Shown piece by piece: positions 56,141 through 64,000 of a DNA stretch of 64,000 bases. The translations under genes and the position numbers were made by a program. This DNA comes from Allolobophora icterica (lineage: Eukaryota; Annelida; Clitellata; Crassiclitellata; Lumbricidae): NCBI GenBank assembly GCA_963556255.1, contig OY744611.1:2756230-2820229 (forward strand), in the 5' to 3' direction. Within the stretch, counting starts at the first letter, position 1; each line of letters begins with the position of its first letter. The notes under the pieces are model-generated. The model searched no databases and had not been told where the DNA came from. It was given only the letters and a program-made list of their open reading frames with translations.

Positions 56141-56929
56141 TCCAGCTGCATCGCCTTTCTAGGGGTGCAGGGCAGGAAGCGAAGACATTTACTTGAACGC
56201 GATACACGTACACAATCTATAAACTCTAGGTCGGTCGGACAGAGGATCTCTTCGATTGGATGCTGACAGCAAGGTCTGAACATCTGTCCAGGTAGACGCC
56301 TAGAACTGTTACTTTCTCTTTTTGCATTGAATGAACAAGTGCCTGACATACTTTTTTGTGTTAATATAACCCTGCGTAGCTGTAGTGGTTAAAAAAACTT
56401 TAGGTCACCGTCATCTCCGTGGTGCGGGTGACATGTACGTCACGGGCCTACCTCGCCACCAATGAGTAGAGTGGGACGTGACATACTTCCATAGCGCTTC
56501 AGGCTAGAGATGCAGACGCGAGAATGCATGTCTTTGTAGAACAACCAGCAGGACAACGTTTCTTTATAGACCGACTGACCTGGTTGATGGACCTTGAAGG
56601 CGATTCGTTATGCCATTTTACGGTGGCTGACCGATCGAATATGCCATAAATGTCGGTAACGGAAGGGTCTGAAGTAGGAAAGTCTGTTGTATACTCAATA
56701 GTGAACCCTCATTACGATAACGGTTGATAACCAAATGGTGGGCACCTGTCCGGTAGCCGTGGAACCACAACTGGGCCAAAGAGAAGCCTCTTCCCTGTAA
56801 TTTGAACAGGAAGTTATAGAAACGGGCGACACCTTGCGACGAAACCTACACGCTATCTTGGAGGGAGCCTATACGGGCGCCTCTGGTTTTGTACATATGT
56901 CCTTCGACGACGCAGTCTTCGGCCTGCCT

Positions 56930-57265
56930 GTCCCGAGTCTACAACAGTCCGAAGATCCTCTGGAATGGGTGGGGATGGAAATGATATCCGCGCGGCCAGA
57001 GGGCGCGAAACAGAAGGTAGAGGAAGAGAAGCAGAGGTAGGCCGGGGCCCACCTTAGGACAAAATGCCACGCCATGGTGGAGACCCTGTAATGAATGCGA
57101 TGCTGCACAGGAAGCCAATGGAGGACGTCTCGCATAAATTCCGAGACGTGCATGGTCAAACCTGAAAATACCGCCAACCAAGCGTGCAGCCGACCGCAAA
57201 GCCCTCTCTAGACAAGCAAGGCGAGTCTGAGGAAGTCTATATAAAGTCAAATGCGCAAAGAGCAA
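56930..57265 (-). pseudogene. CR1/L2-type LINE reverse transcriptase fragment
   Basis: Minus strand: LYRLPQTRLACLERALRSAA then RLVGGIFRFDH in one frame, and DVLHWLPVQHRIHYRVSTMA in another. These form the QRxQNxAARLV...FDHxxP.L..LHWLPVxxRIxYK segment of CR1/L2 reverse transcriptases, with a frameshift in between. Short and dead. It ends 230 bp before the second CARD exon. Confidence 0.75.
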
Positions 57266-57498
57266 TGTTGTTGAGTCATTTTGGTGCCAGGTCAGATTCC
57301 GGAATTGTTGCCGACCTGACCTGATTCTCTTACCGTGGACTTTTTATCGAGTCTATGGAATCTATGGTATGAGCAAGATGTAATGGACAAGAATAAAATT
57401 TATTTAAATCTGACATCAATGCCTCTTCACTTCCAACTTAACTGCAGTTTGTCACCTTTTGAAGTAATGTTTTTCTTCGCGAATGAATAATGTTTTAG

Positions 57499-57804
57499 AA
57501 TATTCGGATGAATTTGGCGAAGACTGGCCTTTAACGGCAAAGGAAATTTCAACACTAGACACCAATTACGGAACTTTGACTGATCTCCTGGAATTGACCG
57601 ATCTACTTGGTCTTCTGTATTCCTCGAAGGTTATTAATAGAAGGCAAATGGATTCAATTTCTTCAAAGCCAACTTCGCACGAGAAGAACGAGGCACTTTT
57701 GGGTATTTTGCGAAGACGCAGTTTGCGTGACTATCATCAGACAATCACCTGTCTTCATCAGTCACAACAAAGCCATATTGCAGAAATACTTGAGTGTGGC
57801 GGAG
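57499..57804 (+). CDS. CARD-domain exon 2
   Basis: A phase-1 acceptor (gttttag ends at 57498) joins in frame to CARD exon 1. It encodes EYSDEFGEDWPLTAKEISTL, then TNYGTLTDLLELTDLLGLLY, VINRRQMDSISSKPTSHEKN, EALLGILRRRSLRDYHQTIT and LHQSQQSHIAEILE. The motif set LxDxLxxxxVINxxQMxxI, EKNxxLLxILxRRS..Y and L..SxQxHIAxIL is a textbook CARD, clearer than exon 1. It ends at GGCGGAG|GTAGGA, phase 1, so the exon is symmetrical (1-1) and could be skipped or duplicated without frame loss. Tandem CARDs suggest an adaptor or receptor in innate immunity or apoptosis. Confidence 0.82.
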
Positions 57805-58202
57805 GTAGGACTACAAATCGTCGAAAAATAACTTAGTTTTGTCTTTATTGAAGTGAATTTCGTCTCTAAAAGTCTTCCTCTTCTTGGGTCTTAATTTAAA
57901 TAATTGGACTTCATTTCTCTCAATTTTCAACTTGATCTTAATGTATAATGTAACATAGGAATTGCATTATGCTTTTTCAGCACGATTTATTATTATTTTT
58001 TTTTTGCCGCCCGAGGTGTGACCCTCAGGCTCTTAGAGATTGAGAAGGTGCGTGGTTATTATCATTATTATTACTATTATTATTATTATTATTGTTATTA
58101 TTAATGTAGTCTTTCTTTTTTGGGTCTTAATTTAAATAATTGGACTTCATTTCTCTCAATTTTCAACTTGATCTTCATCCATAATGTAACAAATGAATTG
58201 CA
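57805..58202 (+). other. Intron or 3' flank, short repeats
   Basis: Contains a duplicated segment (gggtcttaatttaaataattggacttc at 57887 and 58123) and a short (ATT)n run at 58060-58100. No exon recognised. Confidence 0.5.
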
Positions 58203-58227
58203 TTTTGAGTTTTTTCAGGACGATTTA

Positions 58228-58228
58228 A

Positions 58229-58296
<68 letters not shown>

Positions 58297-58331
58297 TTAT
58301 TATTATTATTATGATCATCATCATCATCATC

Positions 58332-58396
<65 letters not shown>

Positions 58397-58397
58397 T
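58228..58397 (+). repeat. (ATT)n-(ATC)n compound microsatellite
   Basis: About 80 bases of tat/att units followed by about 85 bases of atc units. They give long homopolymeric chance frames (Met, Asp, Asn, Leu). Confidence 0.97.
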
Positions 58398-58536
58398 ATT
58401 ACGAACAGTTTGTAGCGCGCAAGTCACAACATCAATAAGTCTAATATAATAATATTCACGCACCATCGCAAAGCCTCCACCTCCAATTTTAAATGGTATC
58501 GCTAGGGTACACACTCTTAATATTTGGGTGTCGACC

Positions 58537-60287
58537 TTAACCCATTCTCTACCAACTTTTTCTTTCTAAACAATACTAACATTTTTCAATACATCCTGAC
58601 ATGCAAACATGAACACAAGGTTTAAAATTTTTTATTATAGATGCCTCCGAGCAAAATTATTGTGTCAAAGTGGTGCACCCTGGGAGTAGTTAGCTAGTAG
58701 TTAAACAGTTCGCGACATAGTTCATGGCTACTAAGGGAAATACAGTATTATTTATCATTAAATTAAGTTTTTGGCTAGATATTCAAGAAGAGTCATGACA
58801 TTCACTGAAATAGTCTCACATATTGCCATGAAATTTATTAAAGCACTGCATTTGAAGTCCAGTATCACACTTTGTACCATGCTTTCTTCTGTTTTGCCGC
58901 AGTGCGCACAACGTCTCTTTGTTGGGGTATCAGTAAAAAACGGGCATTGTGTGTCAAACTGAATCTCCACTAGAACGAGTGGATTCAATGGTTGCATTCT
59001 GCCTAGGCATCTGATCTTATCCGGTTCAACAGGTTGCATTAGGTACACACGGACGACTTCTCTCCTGAAGGTACACACGGAAGACGTCTCTCCGGAAAGC
59101 AAGAATATCCAATGGTGGCTATTGGTATGATGGAGTCTTCCAGTATAAGAGCTATGTATTCTACATCATTAGATCCAACGCAAATAGAGACCATCACCAT
59201 TTCTTTTGTCCTCATTGTAGTTCTGTAGGTAGCCACATTTGATCAGCTCGATCAACACAGCTCATAGCGTAATGACATTGGACTGACCAATAGGTAGGCC
59301 TATTCGTATGTACAATCTCGAAGCTGTAGAGGCCTAGGCTACCCGTGGATTCAACTCCAACGACATTTGATACTAGTGTCAGAACTTTATTGTCATGCCA
59401 TGCCGACACCATAACACTGAATAGCTTCCTCACTGTATGCTCGGCAGTTCCACGAGGTGCTTTCTCAAGCGAATTGCATTATTTTGGCGGGAAATTTTCA
59501 AGACGGGTCTGCTGAATTGTAACAGTTGCCTCTATGTCATGATATCCAACACGTTCAATCAGTTTCACAGATTTTAAGAAGTAGCCAAAAACATGATTTG
59601 GAAGCGTTGATGGTATTGCAGACAGCAGTTCAAGTACAAGTGAGCCGTATAATCCAAATTCAGACTTCTGATATGGTTTATCCTGCATATGGACGCGCCT
59701 GGACGGACGACGTCAAGATCTTCCAGTATCACCTACACGACTTCATGCAACTTGAAGTACCAACAACAGTTAGAACATCATATTAGGAAGGAAAATAACT
59801 CATACTTTACACGTCCAACACATCAACCGGTCCACCTGATGGATCAGAACAATCAATTTACACTCTTCACCAATATAGAAAAACCGGTACCCATTACCTA
59901 CTAGCGCACCCTCACAGGGTGCGGCATTATTTTTCTCTGAACTTTGCAATAAACAGCAATTTTTGTATAATATCACTAATTACCATATAAACAGACGTAA
60001 TTCTATCACATAATATGCTTCCAACTAAATAATTATAAAAACTTACCTTTTTCTCACTTGCAATTTCTTGCAGTTACGAGGTGACGTCATTCTCTTGATT
60101 AATCAACCTCCATTTTTGGGATAAATACATTAAAACTAGAAAAACTCTACTTAGAATGTTTAATCAGCTCAATACAAATACGATAATACAGTAGTAGGCC
60201 CTACATTTAGTTCAAGCCGGATAGCAAACATTTTGTGTGAATATTTGAATGCACCCTCCCAGGGTGCGCTAGTAGAAAATGGGTTAA
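58537..60287 (-). mobile_element. piggyBac transposon on minus strand
   Basis: TTAA at 58537 and 60284 bracket related TIRs CCCATTCTCTACCA and CCCATTTTCTACTA (12 of 14 equal). Subterminal gcaccctgggag / gcaccctcccagg sequences form small hairpins near each end. It encloses a decayed piggyBac transposase on the minus strand. Confidence 0.85.
58770..59700 (-). pseudogene. piggyBac transposase relic (DDE_Tnp_1_7)
   Basis: From 59690 downward across frames: FGLYGSLVLELLSAIPSTLP with NHVFGYFLKSVKLIERVGYH, then KAPRGTAEHTV, VSAWHDNKVLTLVSNVVGVE (the V.WxDNK.V..+SN strand), YAMSCVDRADQMW (third catalytic Asp region GVDxxDQ), and a Cys-rich end RRCAHCGKTEE. At least three frame changes and several stops. 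The N-terminus is missing or unrecognisable. Confidence 0.75.
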
Positions 60288-60564
60288 TGAAAACTTTGGG
60301 TTCTCGAGTCACATCAAATAACTGACCATTAAGGCAAGACAGTCCTATGCACTTCGGGTTTTGAGAGCCCATGGGCTATCGGGGGAATGTTTGTTTGATG
60401 TGGCACGTGCCACTACAGTTGGTAGAATGCTTTATTACTCGCCCGTGTGGTGGGGTTTCTCGAGTGGGCAGAAGCGGGAGGCCCTGGAGGATATAGGGCT
60501 ACTTACCTGCATCATCCTCATTTGAGGCACTCTGTAACAATGCTAACGCTAGTCTCTTTGCCAA

Positions 60565-60715
60565 CATTTTGTATAATCCATGCCATGTTTGACATCGAAT
60601 GCTACCACCTACTAAGGACATTGGCTACTCTGCGCCCACGGTCTCATAACCGAGAGCTACCTATGTATGATAACTTGTCTCGGAAATGCTTCCTTGTCAA
60701 GATGCTATACAAATA
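60565..60715 (+). pseudogene. LINE C-terminal fragment
   Basis: The plus frame contains LLRTLATLRPRSHNRELPMY and KCFLVKMLYK, the RPxxHxxxLP ... xFxxxMLYK ending of the same LINE group as at 31930-32300. About 50 codons. Confidence 0.5.
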
Positions 60716-60883
60716 GCCTTTTTCTATCCTTTGTATCTTTTATTAGGGTTGCCAGGTGTCCGGTAATGAACCGGACAGTCCGGTATTTAGACAATTTGTC
60801 CAGTCAGAAATTTCAGACATTACCGGACATGGCGGTGTCCGGTAATTTTCTGTAAATAATTATTGTTAACAATAAGTGTTGGA

Positions 60884-60952
60884 ATACATCATTCTCGAAG
60901 GACCTCGACATCATAAAATTTATAATGTCCAGGTCCTCCGAGAATGATGTAT
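60884..60952. repeat. 28-bp near-perfect hairpin
   Basis: Arms 60884-60911 and 60925-60952 pair at 26 of 28 positions around 13 A/T bases. Confidence 0.85.
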
Positions 60953-61079
60953 GTAATATCTATCGTAAGTTCGTAACAATTACATTTATTATTAAATTTT
61001 ATTTGAACTTTACGATGACAAAATTATGAACTGTACTGTACAGTGTACAGTTCGCAAGCGTTCGTTTATTATGATTTAC

Positions 61080-61400
61080 GAGTTAACTCATCATAATTGT
61101 AATTGTAAGCGGACATTTATATATCGCCATTCAGATCAGCGGCGCTCTCGACCCACATCACTGCCAGCACCGGCAAAAAGAAAAGTTTTAATGCGTCCAC
61201 GGAACTGAAGGGCAGAGAGGACAAGAAGCTCTTGGCAGAGTGACTGGGGAAGACTGTTCCAGGTTGAAGGACCCACATAGGCAAAGCTCCTGGATTGGGC
61301 CGTGGAAAAGTGCATACGTGGAACAACCATAAGGCCACTGGCCAATGATAGCAAGGAGGTCCTCTCAAGCAAGGAAAAACCAGGGTGGAGAAATTCATTA
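61080..61400 (-). pseudogene. CR1/L2-type LINE 3' end
   Basis: The minus frame RSFAYVGPSTWNSLPQSLCQ then LQFRGRIKTFLF matches the GPxxWNxLPxxLR...FKxxLKTxLF end of CR1/L2 ORF2. It is followed by a short tail gcgatatataaatgtccgct and ttacaattacaatta. The remaining 61400-61800 may be its more upstream part but has no readable motif. Confidence 0.7.
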
Positions 61401-62947
61401 GGTAAGACGCCCAGTGAGGCAGTTGCGCATGAAGGTTGAGGTTTTTAACTGAATTTTCTGTTGGGCAGAGAGCCAGTGGAGGGAGTCACGAATAAAGGCA
61501 GAACCGCAGATGTGGCAAACTTAGGAATATCACCTCTAGGCCGAGCAACAGCATTAAGAATACACTAAGTTTGTGCATATTGGAGATGGAAAGGCTAATG
61601 TATACTGCATTACTAAAGTCATCCCGAGTGCAGATCAAAGCGTGGACCAGTGTGGTGACAGCATGATCCGAAGGACACCTGCGGATCGGTCGAAGCTGGC
61701 GTAGATGAAAAAGCAAGATCGGGATACAAGGTTGTCTTGATCAATGAAGGAAAGGGTATAGGATCGAGGACAATCCTAAGTCAGGAACAGAGGAGGAGAA
61801 CTGAATGAAGGGAACATGAGATAAAGAGATTCAAAATCAATCTTGCTGTGTACACTGTAAATTGTCTAAGTGAGGTCATGTGCCGAATTCGCCGATAGAC
61901 GGCATGGTTAACATAATGGTTATTTATTATGTCTGAAATTCAAAAGAGAACATTTCAACATTTTTCTACATATTTTAAGTTTCGCCTTTTTTTAAAGCTA
62001 CCGTCTTATTATTACTTTTTCAATACTACAAATCACAGTGTAGTATATTTGTATAAATCAGACTGTTTTTAATGTTCATTTTAAAAGTAACTTTGCAATT
62101 TTTACTGCTATTTCGTTATCTTGTCAGCTTCAGGGTTCTTCGCCCCTCTGACCCTTTGAGGGCCTGACCAGAGGCTTTCCCAATGCCCCTGCACCGATCT
62201 GGGAACATCGCCCCCAGACCCTCATGACGCGCTCGCCATTGTCCGGTAATTTCCTCAAGACTACCTGGCAACCCTATATTTTATGTATTCATTTGTAATA
62301 ACTTTTCTCTTTAATGTGTAGTTCAGAGACATCGTCGCAAATTAATTGGCTACATTGTTTGATTGTAATATGTAATATGAAACAATATGCTGTGTTATCT
62401 TTCTTGTACGGCGCTGTGCGTTTGCTACCACTAGCCCACTAGGCATCGTTTGCCGCCAACGTTGCGAAAACGCAACGCACTGTTTGGAAATTGGAAGAAA
62501 ACTCAAGACACGAAAAAGTCATGCATATTAATTTTGTATTACTTCCTGGGTGTTCACTAGGTCTGCTGGTATCAAAAATATATTCTTTGCTGTTTTCTGC
62601 AATTTTTTTGAGTTGCGCAAAATTCGTGGTTTTCTTCAAGAATTTTCTTCTGTCATGAGACGTTATTTTTCCGAGAAGCGATCCTGTCTCTTTTAGAGTA
62701 CTTATGTGAGTATTTAATATTATTTGTGTATCAATAGTATGTCTCATGATATACACATTGTTGCTTTTTCGCAACTTCTGCGGAAAACGCTATACACATT
62801 GTGACACCTAGTAATTCAGATAAACTTATGTCAGTTTACGATAACTTACAACAATTTCAGTCTAGTGGTTCATAAATGATGGCGTGCTCAGTGCTGCCAC
62901 TCTTCATTGGGCATACTTTTGAAAGATGCACATTGATTTTTTTCAGA

Positions 62948-63665
62948 GGATACCGAGGAAGAAGTTCTACAGCTTGAAGGAGGCCGTCCCAATGATATTT
63001 GAAGAAGATGAAATCACAGATATCGACCTTGTAGTTTTACCCCCATCCTAATTGATTAGCAAAGCGAGAGCGAACATTTTCACGAAAATGAGCTCATGAC
63101 TTCCGATGTGATGCCTGAAGACGTTGCTGGGCAGGTGGAAGTCCATTACACTGGTCTATCAATGTCAAACCAACGGTCACCGCCCACTAGGCATACCTCG
63201 CGTGAAACTCAATCGAAGTGAAGAAGAAAGCCACGGATAGAGTCTGCAAGATGTAAGTCTTCCAGGCAGCAGCATGCGGAAAGGTCAGACGAACCACTGC
63301 AGCATGCTTATTCGAAAGGATACAGCTCCAGAATATCTTTAAAGTCTTCCAGGCGGCAGGCTTAACTCGTATCTGATACTCAGACGCCGATGGAAGAGTC
63401 AGTGGATTCAGCACCCTTGCCGGCCAAGAAGCTACGACTACCTGCAAAACCACCTAAGTCTTCTAACTTTCTAAGCCAACGAAAGAGGATTGGCAAAATG
63501 GCAGGAACCAATATTTACATTGAGCCCTGCCAACAAGGAGAAGAAAAAGATGTGGAAGTTGACCACACAGGTGATAAGCAAGAGCGAAGTCCAGGTCTTT
63601 GAAGAATATTTAGATGACGAGGTGTTTAGCCTGATAATAACACATAGTACGCTGTATGCACAGCA
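62948..63665 (+). pseudogene. piggyBac (PGBD-like) transposase N-terminal piece
   Basis: An acceptor-like gatttttttcag precedes RIPRKKFYSLKEAVPMIFEE then DEITDIDLVVLPPS, the N-terminal pattern of PGBD-type proteins (KKFYSLxEAL..I.ED...DI.+.PP). Further on: DSAPLPAKKLRLPAKPPKSS and KRIGKMAGTNIYIEP, and just before the MITE EVQVFEEYLDDEVFSLIITH (the P..F..F.DDE+..LI...T start of the transposase domain). Stops and frame changes separate the parts. Confidence 0.6.
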
Positions 63666-63792
63666 CTAGCGTACACTTGTCCAAAATATGGGGGGTTCGG
63701 TTATTCATTCTACACTTGTTGCATTGAGTGTAAAGTCCACCTCAATTATTGGGGGAGGTGCCCCGGCTGCCCCCGAAAGTCTACGCCTATGG
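63666..63792. mobile_element. 127-bp hAT MITE
   Basis: Starts CTAGCGTACACTTGTCC and ends with the complement of CCATAGGCGTAGACTTTCGG. The 9-base TGCACAGCA repeats at 63657-63665 and 63793-63801. Ends and interior (aaaatatgggggg, ggtgccccggctgcccc) match the 35044-48096 hAT and its right side at 48000-48090. Confidence 0.85.
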
Positions 63793-63972
63793 TGCACAGC
63801 ATTGCACATCATAGCCAAGAACGAAGATGGTCGTAGACTGCGTTGTCGGTTGTGCCACAGCACCACGTACTACACGTGTATCGCATGCACGCCAAGTGCT
63901 TTGCTGAATACCATGGAAACAAGTGACATTGAACTTGATTTAGTTTACAACAAGCACAAACATTTTAATTGA
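63793..63972 (+). pseudogene. piggyBac transposase C-terminal zinc piece
   Basis: The frame reads HIIAKNEDGRRLRCRLCHST then TYYTCIACTPSALLNTMETS, resembling the RRCxxC...T.Y.CxxC..xLC C-terminus of piggyBac transposases. It follows the N-terminal piece after only the MITE, so the catalytic core has been deleted. The right end of the element lies at or beyond the end of the window. Confidence 0.55.
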
Positions 63973-64000
63973 AATGACCGCGAACACAATTGATAACTAA

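Larger units (their letters stand above)
60744..62276. mobile_element. hAT-like element, 1.5 kb
   Basis: TIRs TAGGGTTGCCAGGT (left) and its complement (right), with ccggtaat motifs just inside both ends. Flanks TCTTTTAT (60736-60743) and TATTTTAT (62277-62284) are an 8-bp duplication with one change. It contains a hairpin (60884-60952) and a minus-strand LINE piece. No transposase seen. Confidence 0.75.

Noticed and set aside
58120..58514. Poly-Leu, poly-Met and poly-Asp/Asn frames
   Set aside because: Translations of the (ATT)n-(ATC)n microsatellite.
1..64000. tRNA, rRNA or other structured RNA genes
   Set aside because: I looked for cloverleaf-like A and B boxes and rRNA-like sequence and found none convincing by eye; a covariance-model scan would be decisive.

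Overview
The window is nuclear DNA of an animal, most likely a marine invertebrate and plausibly a deuterostome. The signs are spliced genes with GT-AG (and one GC-AG) introns, an MLK-type kinase, CARD domains, and a dense mix of hAT, piggyBac, CR1/L2- and RTE-like LINEs, a Ty3/gypsy LTR element and a protein-primed DNA polymerase relic. The motif taggcctac recurs throughout. I cannot name the species from sequence alone, and no prokaryotic genes were seen.

Layout. 0-4 kb: a LINE tail, then a 3.4-kb hAT-like element (559-3985, 15-bp TIRs, 8-bp TSD) carrying a decayed L2/CR1-like LINE, which itself carries a 344-bp MITE. 4.7-10.3 kb: a foldback repeat, then a Polinton/adintovirus-type DNA polymerase B relic split by an RTE-like LINE with a 12-bp TSD. 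10.4-11.2 kb: a zinc-finger gene relic. 12.7-18.6 kb: repeats, a 4-copy 176-bp tandem array, a LINE PHD-finger fragment, a 21-bp minisatellite and a second L2-like copy hit by a 178-bp hAT MITE. 18.8-23.9 kb: an hAT element with transposase remains, split by a piggyBac-like unit holding a head-to-head array of YY1-like sites, and 17 bp further on a 2.2-kb piggyBac element with a three-copy array of TGACGTCA sites.

25.3-31.9 kb is the main host locus: four exons of an MLK-like protein kinase (one intron GC-AG, DFG changed to DFD, a frame break in exon 4) and an upstream decayed copy of its first exon. 35.0-48.1 kb is an approximately 1.0-kb non-autonomous hAT element split by a very young 12.0-kb Ty3/gypsy element. 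That element has identical-length 2197-bp LTRs, an ATGA target duplication, a tRNA-Leu type primer site, and a gag reading frame that begins inside the LTR. 53.5-57.8 kb holds two CARD exons in compatible splice phase. Kinase and CARD exons share a strand, so the most interesting reading is a kinase-CARD-CARD (RIPK2-like architecture) gene spread over about 31 kb by transposon insertions; this linkage is inferred, not shown. 58-64 kb: microsatellites, a reverse-strand piggyBac, an hAT-like element with a LINE and a hairpin, and an internally deleted piggyBac with a 127-bp MITE from the same family as the 35-48 kb hAT.

Most open frames outside the kinase, CARD and LTR-element genes are decayed transposon pieces or chance frames. 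Coordinates of splice sites, TIRs, TSDs and LTRs were read base by base; family names rest on recognition of motifs, not on database searches.
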